Assembly: GCA_035758825.1 (NCBI GenBank)
Contig: DASTWA010000006.1
Location: 1-44,460 of the forward strand
Direction of reading: 5' to 3'
DNA from: JARIHD01 sp035758825
GTDB taxonomy: Bacteria > Patescibacteriota > Saccharimonadia > Saccharimonadales > UBA4665
Length of the DNA stretch: 44,460 nt
In this document: piece after piece, positions 15,662 to 22,968 of the stretch
Position numbering within the stretch: the stretch's first letter is position 1
How the letters are laid out: every line of letters starts with the position of its first letter
Position numbers and translations under genes: made by a program
Notes under the pieces: generated by a model
The model's input: the letters and a program-made list of their open reading frames with translations, nothing else
The model's database searches: none
What the model was told of the DNA's origin: nothing

Positions 15662-15789
15662 GTAATTCCTTGGCAGCCACAACTTTTGGGGCCGCCAACG
15701 TGCGTCTACGTAACGCACTCATTATGACATACCTCATTGGCAGTTGCCACCTATGGCGTTTCGCGCCGGAATATACTAAGATGAGGCCA

Positions 15790-16383
15790 ATGAGCGATCT
15801 CTCTAGACCAGTCCAGCCTTCTCTCATACTCATCCGCGGGCTGCCAGGCAGTGGCAAGTCGTCACTGGCTAGCGCCCTGGCAGACCGGTTGGGCCGTGAA
15901 AACGTTGCCATACTCGACCCTGACCATATCGACCAAGACAGCGCCGAGTACAAATCACTCTGCGACCAACTGACCGACGAAGGCGTCGACCCAAAATTCT
16001 TCCCCAACAGATTCCTCAAAGCCAAAGGCTACCAGGCGATTGCCGCAAATAAGGTCATCATCTGGAACCAAGCCTTCACCGACTTTGGCGGCTTTAGCCG
16101 TTCGGTAGCGTCACTGCAAGACTATGCCGCCGAACATGGTACTGACCTGCCGGCTCTTTTGGTCGAAGTAGAAATTGACCCCGCAACTGCCAAAGAGCGT
16201 GTGCGCGCCCGCTCCGGTCGGGGTGGACATAGCGTGCCCGAAGATACGTTTGCGCGCTTTATTGCCGATTATCAGAGCTTCGCCGATAAAGGCCACACGG
16301 CGGTCATCGTCAATGGCAATGACAGCGCTGATGCGTCTGCCGCTACCGTCCTGTCTGCCCTGGGGCAAATCCAAAAGACCTAG
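15790..16383 (+). CDS. P-loop kinase / zeta-toxin-like ATPase
   Basis: A 197-residue P-loop protein with GLPGSGKSS near residue 16, a DPDHID segment where related kinases bind substrate, an NxxF.DFGGF region and a distal arginine-rich lid (KERVRARSGRGGH). This arrangement suits the AAA_33/zeta-toxin-like kinase group, whose members phosphorylate small molecules or UDP-sugars. No antitoxin-like partner is adjacent, so a toxin role is not supported. TATACT (15772-15777) precedes two ATGs, at 15781 and 15790. The first is too close to the -10 box, so I favour 15790. Its stop overlaps that of the convergent gene through CTAG. Confidence 0.72.
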   Translation: MSDLSRPVQPSLILIRGLPGSGKSSLASALADRLGRENVAILDPDHIDQDSAEYKSLCDQLTDEGVDPKFFPNRFLKAKGYQAIAANKVIIWNQAFTDFGGFSRSVASLQDYAAEHGTDLPALLVEVEIDPATAKERVRARSGRGGHSVPEDTFARFIADYQSFADKGHTAVIVNGNDSADASAATVLSALGQIQKT

Positions 16384-17219
16384 GCTGCCGTTTGCCCAGA
16401 GGACTTCGGTTGTGCCTCCAGACGCTTCAGCGCCTCGATATGCCGCCGCACCTCTTGCTCGAGCGCCGGATGGCAGGCTACGAAGCTGCGCGTCCGGTAG
16501 GTATACCCGTCGTCCAGCACCGGGACCAAAACACCGCCCGCTTCGCTCACCAGCAGCGCTCCGGGCGCGTAATCGTGTACATAGCCGCCACTATGGAGGT
16601 TAAATCTGGCGCCGGCTTTGCCTTCGGCAACCATCATAAACCCGTAGCCGCCGCCGGATGGAGCTTCTTCGCATACCAGCCCTTTGGCGCTGAATAGCTC
16701 GTCCAAATCCGCAATAAAGCGATCTTTGCAGTAGGCAACGCGGGACAATGGCATGCCGGTTAAATCCAGGCGTTCCCCGTTCCGAAAAGCACCCTGGCCC
16801 TTACGGGCAGTGTACATCACATCTGTCGATGGGTTATATAGTATCGCAGCTCTTGTCTCACCCTTATGGATGAGCGCCGCCATGCTGGTAAAGGTGGGAA
16901 TCCCTTTAATAAAACTCTTGGTCCCGTCAATCGGATCGACGAGCCAGAACGTTTCGGGCAAATCATGTTCGTCGTACCCGCCCTCCTCGCCATACACCGG
17001 TATGTCGATGCCGTGCCTGGCAAATTCAGCCTTGATTGACTCCTCAACCTCCCTATCGGTTTCGGTGACGGGTGAGCCGTCTTCCTTGTCGGTAGATTCG
17101 GTTGCTCCGGCGCGTGAAAGTATTACGGGTGCGTTCTGGCGGAGGACTTCCTCCATGACGCCTATGGCCTCTGCCATAGTCTCGGGAGAAAGCGAAGCTT
17201 CATCATTGTATAGTTCCAT
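16380..17219 (-). CDS. Inositol monophosphatase-family phosphatase
   Basis: A 279-residue Mg-dependent phosphatase of the IMPase superfamily. Metal-binding residues are visible: YGEEGG (Glu78/Glu79), WLVDPIDGTKSF (Asp95, Asp98) and HDYAPGALLVSEAGG (Asp216). The family includes inositol-1-phosphatase, CysQ (3'-phosphoadenosine phosphatase) and histidinol phosphatase. GSPVTETDREVE at 48-60 and the overall spacing resemble CysQ/IMPase, but substrate cannot be decided. I chose ATG 17219 because the upstream part of the frame (to 17252) is promoter-like. A TACAAT box ends 6 nt before this ATG, although GAGGA also lies immediately upstream. The stop overlaps the convergent kinase gene. Confidence 0.85.
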   Translation of the reverse strand: MELYNDEASLSPETMAEAIGVMEEVLRQNAPVILSRAGATESTDKEDGSPVTETDREVEESIKAEFARHGIDIPVYGEEGGYDEHDLPETFWLVDPIDGTKSFIKGIPTFTSMAALIHKGETRAAILYNPSTDVMYTARKGQGAFRNGERLDLTGMPLSRVAYCKDRFIADLDELFSAKGLVCEEAPSGGGYGFMMVAEGKAGARFNLHSGGYVHDYAPGALLVSEAGGVLVPVLDDGYTYRTRSFVACHPALEQEVRRHIEALKRLEAQPKSSGQTAA

Positions 17220-17225
17220 ATCCTC

Positions 17226-17231
17226 ATTGTA
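17226..17231 (-). promoter_or_regulatory. -10 box for the IMPase-family gene
   Basis: TACAAT on the minus strand ends 6 nt before ATG 17219, predicting a leaderless message. This supports 17219 rather than the upstream ATG at 17252. Confidence 0.45.
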
Positions 17232-17278
17232 ATACCGGCAACAGATATGCAAAAGACCCTGCTCCGGTTTAGGTGCCG

Positions 17279-17956
17279 CTAGATGGCGGAGATATCAAAC
17301 AGCTCGCCGACACCATAGGTGACAAGCATTGCCAAAGCGCCGCCAACAACGACCCGCAAGACAGCCCGCCGTTTACGGGCGCCGCCGACATGAGCGCTCA
17401 CTGCCCCGGTAAGCGCCAGGGCCAATACGACGCCGGCAAATGTAACCGGGACGCGGATGCTTGCCGGAGGCAAAAGAATGAAGGCCATCGGGATTACCGA
17501 TCCGGCAGCAAAGGCGCATGCCGAGGCGACCGCTGCGTGCCACGGGTTGGCCAGTTCTCCCGGAGTGATGCCATGCTCAGCCTCGGCGTGGGCACGAAAA
17601 GCATCGTGATCGGTTAGCTCTTCGGCTACACGAAGGGCGGTCTGGGGGCTTAGGCCCTTTGCCTCGTAGATGAGCGCCAGTTCCTGGAGTTCGTCTTTGG
17701 GGTTCTGCTTAAGACTGTCCGATTCAAGGGCCAACAGTGCCCGCTCGGCGTCGCGTTGGCTGCTCACGGAGACATGTTCGCCAGCCGCCATAGACAGCGC
17801 CCCAGCAACCACACCGGCAAGTCCGGCTGTCAGTATGATCGACCTGGAATCCGTAGCGCCAGCTACGCCGACGACTAACCCCGCAATCGAAACAATGCCA
17901 TCATTCGCGCCAAGCACCGCGGCACGCAGCCAGTTCAATTTTGCGGTCTGGCTCAT
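17279..17956 (-). CDS. VIT1/CCC1-family metal transporter
   Basis: A 225-residue membrane protein of the vacuolar iron transporter family. It begins LRAAVLGANDGIVSIAGLVVGVAGA (first helix), followed by GVVAGALSMAAGEHVSVSSQRD, both diagnostic. A cytoplasmic acidic/helical domain (about 75-135, with several Glu and His) would hold the metal-binding site. Three more helices lead to the C-terminus, including GSVIPMAFILL and LALALTGAVSAHVGG. Members move Fe2+ or Mn2+ out of the cytoplasm by proton exchange. I chose ATG 17956; GATAAT ends 6 nt upstream (leaderless), and the 40 codons of open frame before it do not look like VIT sequence. Confidence 0.88.
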   Translation of the reverse strand: MSQTAKLNWLRAAVLGANDGIVSIAGLVVGVAGATDSRSIILTAGLAGVVAGALSMAAGEHVSVSSQRDAERALLALESDSLKQNPKDELQELALIYEAKGLSPQTALRVAEELTDHDAFRAHAEAEHGITPGELANPWHAAVASACAFAAGSVIPMAFILLPPASIRVPVTFAGVVLALALTGAVSAHVGGARKRRAVLRVVVGGALAMLVTYGVGELFDISAI

Positions 17957-18087
17957 GGTTGTATTATCGTCTTTTGTAGCCGCCAATTCGTCTGCCTTTC
18001 TTATCTGCAATCTGCAGGTAGTGTAACTTACGCTACCGGTAAGCTGCGTGATTTCGGTCACAGTAAAAAACCTCACGATAGTCGTGG

Positions 18088-19464
18088 TCAGGTAATGCTG
18101 CGGTCTTTGTGCGGCAGGCGCATTACGAACTCAGTATGATCGGACTTGGCGTTGAGCGATAGCCGGCCGGAAAAATAGGTTTCGGTTGATTCCTTGGCGA
18201 TAAAAAGGCCCAGGCCTAGGCCGCTGTCCTTGGTCGTCTGGAAAGGACGGAATAAATACGGCCGCCGGCCTGGCTCGATGCCCCTGCCCCAGTCATGAAT
18301 ACGGACAACCACTTCACGGCCCGTATGCTCCACACGCACCACAACCCGGCGATCGGCCTCGTTCGTATTCTTGGCCGGCTTAGTGCCGTAGGCCTCGATA
18401 GCGTTGCTGATCAGTATGAGTACAACCTGATAAAAACAGGTTGGGTCTCCGATAAGCTGCCAACGTACTGACGGTGGCTGCCAATCCACGCGTACTCCAA
18501 ATTTTGTGGCACGATGAGCCAGGAGTTCGACCGCATCGTCCAGCTCCTTCGCCAGATCGAAACGGCGTATGTGTGGGCTCCCCTGCAAGCGGTCACGGGT
18601 GCTTGCTACGATTTTTTCTAAGTGCCGCACCGTTTGCTGTATGATGGCAAGCCGTTTGGAGTGGCGAACGCTCTGAAGCCCTTCTACTTCGATAGTCAAA
18701 GTAGTCAGGTGGTTGGCAAGATCATGCAGAAGCGTTGCACCGTCCTGGCCGATCTTTATAAACCGGTGCAGCTGGCGCATTTCCTCTAGCTGTGCTCGTT
18801 TCAAGTCCGCGGTACGTTGCTTAACCTGTTTTTTCAGGTTCTTTTTTTGCTGTATCAGTTCGGCCTCGGCCTGTTTGGCAAGTATGAGCGAGCGCTCCAT
18901 TTCGCGGTTGTATAGCCAGGAAATAAGCGCCACCAGGCCGAACATGGTGCAATAGATAGCTACATTGCTAAAATCTGGGTTCTTGCGCCAAGGCTCAAAC
19001 GGCACATACAACCCGAAGGCATAAGCGAGCTGCGCAACGATGAGCATCAATCCCGAAAGAATAGCTACCAGCAAGGAATAGAACGAAGTGAGAAGTATCC
19101 CTGCCAGCACGATCACCAAGGTGAACATCAGTAGCCCAACTGGCATTTCAATGCCCCAGAACCACACGATGCCGCTTGCCAACGACCAATAAAAAAACAC
19201 CAGAAGATACGCTACTGCAGCGTGGTGATTGTGGTATTCAAGCCAGCCCACCGCCACAACATATGCAAAGCACATGATCAGTGAGGCAACCACCAGAGGT
19301 GTGCGGGCGAAATCATGGAATATAATACTCGTACCCAGTACGATAGCAATTGTTGCCAAAAACAAAAAAGTTCCCAGGATGACAACCAGACAAATAGCCT
19401 TGCAATTCCGTAATGTAAAGCCGGGTTGACGCGCGGCAGGCCTTTGCCTAGGACGCATCGTCAA
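18088..19464 (-). CDS. Membrane sensor histidine kinase
   Basis: A 458-residue two-component sensor. Residues 22-185 form about six membrane helices with very short loops, so it probably senses a signal in or near the membrane. A coiled coil (about 190-235) leads to the phosphoacceptor helix LLHDLANHL with His247, followed by ATP-binding motifs: N box ILISNAIEAY, G1 DWGRGIEPG and G2 GLGLGLFIAKES. The HDLxN form of the H box differs from the common HELRTP. It overlaps the response regulator gene upstream by 17 bp, so the two are coexpressed. They are divergent from the exosortase operon, which makes that operon a candidate target. Confidence 0.9.
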   Translation of the reverse strand: MTMRPRQRPAARQPGFTLRNCKAICLVVILGTFLFLATIAIVLGTSIIFHDFARTPLVVASLIMCFAYVVAVGWLEYHNHHAAVAYLLVFFYWSLASGIVWFWGIEMPVGLLMFTLVIVLAGILLTSFYSLLVAILSGLMLIVAQLAYAFGLYVPFEPWRKNPDFSNVAIYCTMFGLVALISWLYNREMERSLILAKQAEAELIQQKKNLKKQVKQRTADLKRAQLEEMRQLHRFIKIGQDGATLLHDLANHLTTLTIEVEGLQSVRHSKRLAIIQQTVRHLEKIVASTRDRLQGSPHIRRFDLAKELDDAVELLAHRATKFGVRVDWQPPSVRWQLIGDPTCFYQVVLILISNAIEAYGTKPAKNTNEADRRVVVRVEHTGREVVVRIHDWGRGIEPGRRPYLFRPFQTTKDSGLGLGLFIAKESTETYFSGRLSLNAKSDHTEFVMRLPHKDRSIT

Positions 19465-20122
19465 TCATATAGCCGACACCATGGGCCGTTTTAATCAAGA
19501 GGCGTTTAAACGGGCGGTCAACCTTGTCCCGCAGATGCTTGATGTGCACATCAACTGTGTTATTCCAGTAGCCGCTGTCTGCTTCCCAAACATGATCAAA
19601 AATCATAATACGAGTGAGCACTCTGCCCTTGTTGGTCATTAGGTACTCCAAAATATCGAACTCTTTGCGGCGCAGCGTGATTTCCTGATTGGCACGCCAC
19701 ACTCTACGGCGCGTGACATTCACCGTCAAGTCGTCGATGGTAATAATTTTCTCCTCATGCATCTCCTGGCTTCGGCGTAACAAGGCTGCAATGCGGGCGC
19801 AAAGCACCGCCCCGTTAAAAGGCTTGGTAATATAGTCGTCCGCGCCTCCATTGAGAAGTTGCGCAGTAGAAGCAGGATCTTTTTGTATGGTGACAATGAG
19901 TATCGGAACCGTAATTCCGCACTTCCGCAGCTTGCGGCATACATCATGGCCGCTCATGTCGGGCAACCCCAGATCAAGGATGATCAGGTTATAGGAAATC
20001 GAGCATGCTTTTTCGATCCCTTCCGCACCCGTACCTATAAGGTCAACTGTATACGTTGCGCTCAAAAGCCGCTTTACGCTATTGCTCAAAAGCCGATTGT
20101 CGTCGATATACAGTATTTTCAT
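19448..20122 (-). CDS. OmpR/PhoB-family response regulator
   Basis: A 224-residue DNA-binding regulator. The receiver domain (1-115) has acidic pair Asp7/Asp8, phosphoacceptor Asp50 in LILDLGLPDMSG, Thr78 and Lys100 in ITKPF. The C-terminal winged helix (about 130-224) has TLRRKEFDILEYLMTNKGRVLTR, the recognition helix region NTVDVHIKHLRDKVD and the terminal GVGYMI hairpin. All are typical of OmpR/PhoB proteins, which bind direct repeats with 10-11 bp spacing. I chose ATG 20122 because it precedes the first receiver strand directly; earlier in-frame starts (ATG 20155, TTG 20164) add only unrelated residues. It is the first gene of the kinase pair and is divergent from the sortase substrate gene. 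Confidence 0.92.
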   Translation of the reverse strand: MKILYIDDNRLLSNSVKRLLSATYTVDLIGTGAEGIEKACSISYNLIILDLGLPDMSGHDVCRKLRKCGITVPILIVTIQKDPASTAQLLNGGADDYITKPFNGAVLCARIAALLRRSQEMHEEKIITIDDLTVNVTRRRVWRANQEITLRRKEFDILEYLMTNKGRVLTRIMIFDHVWEADSGYWNNTVDVHIKHLRDKVDRPFKRLLIKTAHGVGYMIDDAS

Positions 20123-20166
20123 GGTAAGCGTGCCGGGGGTTACCTCACCTAGCATACAATCCAATT

Positions 20167-20182
20167 ATTAAAATCGTATTAA
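20167..20182. promoter_or_regulatory. Possible OmpR-type direct repeat
   Basis: ATTAA occurs at 20167-20171 and again at 20178-20182, an 11-nt period, in the 193-nt divergent region between the response regulator and the sortase substrate. OmpR/PhoB proteins often bind repeats with this spacing. The repeat is short and AT-rich, so chance is possible. Confidence 0.3.
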
Positions 20183-20259
20183 TTTTTCTATATGTGTGAT
20201 CTGCGTCATTGTATATTACCACTTCTTTCGGTAACAAATCATGCCAAATTCATAGTGTT

Positions 20260-20292
20260 TTAATGACAGCTTCGTACAGTTACAGGCATTAA
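20260..20292 (+). promoter_or_regulatory. Promoter and inverted repeat before the sortase operon
   Basis: A TACAGT -10 box (20275-20280) lies 36 nt before the ATG, with no recognisable -35 at the right distance. This is typical of activator-dependent promoters. TTAATG (20260-20265) and CATTAA (20287-20292) are an inverted repeat flanking the -10. GGAAGGG (20301-20307) is the ribosome binding site, 8 nt before the ATG. Control by the adjacent two-component system is inference. Confidence 0.4.
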
Positions 20293-20315
20293 AGTAACAA
20301 GGAAGGGTAATAAAA

Positions 20316-20756
20316 ATGAAGAAAATACTTGTAGGCGTAATCGCTGCATTTGCTATCGTGATAGGTAGCACAGGAGGAGCAAGCGCTGCCGCGCCGCAAA
20401 CCAGCGTTACGGGCGTCGTTACCAAAAACCAGATCGCTCAGCCTGGTGCAAACGTAACGGTAACCTGTGGTGGCTCAACACTGATGGACACGACCGACGG
20501 TATGGGTTCTTACTTGGTTAACTTCCCTTCTGCCGATTGTCCTTTTGGCAGCACCGTTAAGGTGGTAGGTGAGAAAAACGGCGAGAAAGGCGTAGCCAGT
20601 GGAACCGTCCAGGGCGTAACCACCAAGCTAAACCTGGCAATCGTAAATGTTGCTATTCCTGAATTCGGACTTATCGGCGCCTTGGCTGCTGGGGGTCTGG
20701 GTATTGGCATGATTACTGTTGTACGCCGCCGTCAGCAGGCCGCCCAGATGCTATAG
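20316..20756 (+). CDS. Small secreted protein with PEFG-type C-terminal sorting signal
   Basis: A 146-residue protein. The signal peptide is MKKI, then a hydrophobic core, with probable cleavage after ASA near residue 24. The mature part is a small beta domain (TSVTGVVTKN...GANVTVTCGG...GMGSYLVNFP) resembling a carboxypeptidase-regulatory/Ig-like fold, with Cys51 and Cys75 able to form a disulfide. The C-terminus is tripartite: IPEFG (114-118), a hydrophobic helix (LIGALAAGGLGIGMITVV) and RRRQ (137-140). This matches PEP-CTERM-type signals cut by exosortases, and the PEF/PEFG wording is like archaeal PEF-CTERM and PEFG-CTERM signals. The exosortase gene starts 1 nt after its stop, so it is probably that enzyme's dedicated substrate. 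Its role on the surface is unknown. Confidence 0.82.
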   Translation: MKKILVGVIAAFAIVIGSTGGASAAAPQTSVTGVVTKNQIAQPGANVTVTCGGSTLMDTTDGMGSYLVNFPSADCPFGSTVKVVGEKNGEKGVASGTVQGVTTKLNLAIVNVAIPEFGLIGALAAGGLGIGMITVVRRRQQAAQML

Positions 20757-20757
20757 C

Positions 20758-21696
20758 ATGATAAAAGTGCGTACTCTTTTGGCCATCGACCCGCTCTTGC
20801 AGCGGGCGATAGCCTTTTTATTGGTCTTTATTGGTCTTTCGGGTTTGATTGGGCCCCGCATCATTGCCGACGACATCCTTTTACGGGGCGGATTTGAAGT
20901 ATACGGCGGCGTCGGTAAGGCAGCTATTTTTGGGATTGTCACTTTTGTGTTATTGCGGCGGCATATTTCTGGCAATACACGCCTCAGGCTTCAGCCTTGG
21001 CAGCCGGTACAAGCGGTATGGTTTGCCGCTTCGCTCGTTTGCTTTGCGGCGGCGTGGTATGCGGTAGGCCTCCTCATTGACGGAACAATCACCGGCGGCA
21101 CACTCATCGTGGCCCATGGCGGCATTATTCTGAGTGTGCTCTGCAGCGCCCTGGGATGTTTTGGTTTGTCCACGCTATATGTGCTATGGAAAGCTCATCG
21201 CCGCGAAATCTGCTGGGCGGCGGGTATTGCAGTAGCCTTTTATTTCTTTTTGATTGGCGTGTACGCGCTGTGGCGGCCCTTAGCATGGATGGTACTGCAC
21301 GGTACGGGCGGCCTGCTGTCAATAACTGGGCTCGAGGCCACCGTCATTCCACCATACACACTGGCATTGGATACGTTTAGCGTCACAATCGCCGAATACT
21401 GTTCCGGTGTGGAGTCGATTGCGCTTTTTACCAGCTTGTACGCGGTAGTGGGGATGCTTGAATGGCGGCGGTTGCGCAGAAAGTTATACTTTATCGTCTT
21501 CCCGTTTGCGCTGGTTGTATTGTTTTTACTCAACATCGGCCGTGTGTACGCCCTGATCGCCAGTGGCTACTACATCAACCCAGAGATCGCGTTCGGCCTG
21601 TTTCACACATATGCCGGGCTGGTGTTCTTTATCGTGTATAGCGCCCTGTTTTGGACAATTGCATATAAGCATTTAGTGGAGCAAAAAGATTCATGA
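20758..21696 (+). CDS. Exosortase/archaeosortase-family transpeptidase
   Basis: A 312-residue polytopic membrane protein with about eight helices. The C-terminal half carries the exosortase/archaeosortase catalytic pattern: EYCSGVES with Cys215, NIGRVYAL with Arg262 and FHTYAGLVFF with His283, each at a membrane-helix edge. In characterised archaeosortases the Cys and Arg are essential, and the enzyme cuts at the C-terminal signal and may attach a lipid. I see no extra EpsI or other domain. The ATG follows the substrate stop by 1 nt, and the stop TGA overlaps the ATG of the pyruvyl transferase (ATGA). All three are therefore one coupled operon. Subfamily cannot be assigned by eye. This is the central gene of the locus. 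Confidence 0.87.
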   Translation: MIKVRTLLAIDPLLQRAIAFLLVFIGLSGLIGPRIIADDILLRGGFEVYGGVGKAAIFGIVTFVLLRRHISGNTRLRLQPWQPVQAVWFAASLVCFAAAWYAVGLLIDGTITGGTLIVAHGGIILSVLCSALGCFGLSTLYVLWKAHRREICWAAGIAVAFYFFLIGVYALWRPLAWMVLHGTGGLLSITGLEATVIPPYTLALDTFSVTIAEYCSGVESIALFTSLYAVVGMLEWRRLRRKLYFIVFPFALVVLFLLNIGRVYALIASGYYINPEIAFGLFHTYAGLVFFIVYSALFWTIAYKHLVEQKDS

Positions 21697-22967
21697 GCAG
21701 GCCAACCCCGCCCACGCGCATTGTTATTTCTCATGTTTATTCTCGCGCCAACAAGGGTGACGCGGCGCTGACTAGCGTGTTGATCCAGGATTTACGGCGT
21801 ACCTTTCCGGATGCGGCGGTAACTATTTTGACCCTTGCGCCTTCGGGGCCGCGGGCGGTGTTTGAGGGCGTGCCCGAAAAGGCCGGATTTATGCATTATG
21901 CGCTCGAAAAACATCCGTCGGCATGGCGCAAATTGGCATATGTCGCCTGGATGATACCCGCCACGCTGCTTTGGGCAGTGTGGCTGCGCCGGGCAGGCCG
22001 CAATTTGCCCTTGCCGGCCGAAATGCGCGCGGTCGCCCAGACATACGCCAGCGCCGACATGGCGGTAGCGGTAGGGGGCGGGTATCTGCGAAGCCGCAAA
22101 GGTTTGGCCAACCGCCTGAACGTGCCGTTACTGCTTCACCCGCTGGTGCTCTGCCGCATCCTTGGCAAGCCAACCATACTATACTCGCAGTCGGTCGGTC
22201 CATTCATGTACGCTTACGAGGGCTGGATGGCTGCCGCGGTCCTGAAACGGCTCACCTGCGTTATGCTGCGCGAAGACATATCGCTGACGCTGCTTGCCAA
22301 GCTAGGCGTCCGGCACAACACCGAACGCACCGTGGATTCCGGCTTTTTGCTAAAGGCGCGGGGCAGCGTGGCTGTCCGCAAGCAGTACCACATTCCGGAC
22401 AACGTACTGCTAGTCGGCGTGACTGTCCGTTCGTGGCTGGACAGCCAAGCCCAAACTGCATACGAAAAAGCGGTGGCTGCAGCCCTGGACGGCGTTGTCG
22501 CGACCTGCGGCGCCCACGTCCTTTTTATTCCGCAAGTAACTGCCCACCGGGGCGACGACGACCGCGAGGCTTCTAAGCGCGTCCGCAATTATATGCGTCA
22601 CGCCCGTGCCGCCAGTGTCATCACAGGCGAGCCGGACCATACAGGCATCAAGGCGATTTACGATAAACTCGACGTCCTTCTGGGCACCCGCTTTCATTCG
22701 GTGATCTTCTCGCTAACCTCCCACGTACCTGTTCTGGCCATTGAGTACGAACACAAGACCAGCGGCATTATGCATGACTTAGGCTTAGGCGAATGGGTAG
22801 TCAAGATCGAAGAAATAAACGCGGCCGCCCTCACGCGCAAGCTCCGGCAGCTCATCCAAAACCGCGGCAAGTACCGGCTTCGCCTGCAAAAGGTCGTGCC
22901 GCCGTACGTGGAACGTGCGCGGCAGACGGCCGAGGTACTTGCCGATTACTACTACAACCGCCGCTGA
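21693..22967 (+). CDS. Polysaccharide pyruvyl transferase (CsaB/WcaK-type)
   Basis: A 424-residue soluble enzyme of the PS_pyruv_trans family, which adds a pyruvate ketal from PEP to sugars of exopolysaccharides or cell-wall glycans. Signatures are SRANKGDAALTS near the N-terminus, VAVGGGYLRS, ILYSQSVGPF, LREDISLTLL (domain joint), TVRSW, VLFIPQV, and the diagnostic GTRFHSVIFSL near residue 340. A pyruvylated glycan is therefore expected on the surface. In Gram-positive bacteria such modification can anchor S-layer (SLH) proteins, but no SLH domain is seen here. Starts within the exosortase stop (ATGA) and ends 1 nt from the convergent glycan operon. Confidence 0.88.
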   Translation: MSRPTPPTRIVISHVYSRANKGDAALTSVLIQDLRRTFPDAAVTILTLAPSGPRAVFEGVPEKAGFMHYALEKHPSAWRKLAYVAWMIPATLLWAVWLRRAGRNLPLPAEMRAVAQTYASADMAVAVGGGYLRSRKGLANRLNVPLLLHPLVLCRILGKPTILYSQSVGPFMYAYEGWMAAAVLKRLTCVMLREDISLTLLAKLGVRHNTERTVDSGFLLKARGSVAVRKQYHIPDNVLLVGVTVRSWLDSQAQTAYEKAVAAALDGVVATCGAHVLFIPQVTAHRGDDDREASKRVRNYMRHARAASVITGEPDHTGIKAIYDKLDVLLGTRFHSVIFSLTSHVPVLAIEYEHKTSGIMHDLGLGEWVVKIEEINAAALTRKLRQLIQNRGKYRLRLQKVVPPYVERARQTAEVLADYYYNRR

Positions 22968-22968
22968 T

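Noticed and set aside
15709..16383. Zeta-toxin/antitoxin module
   Set aside because: The P-loop protein resembles the zeta group, but no small antitoxin gene is adjacent; the neighbours are mraY and an IMPase-family gene.
21693..22967. S-layer anchoring system (CsaB with SLH proteins)
   Set aside because: The pyruvyl transferase fits CsaB, but no SLH-domain protein is in the window, so anchoring of an S-layer is not supported.
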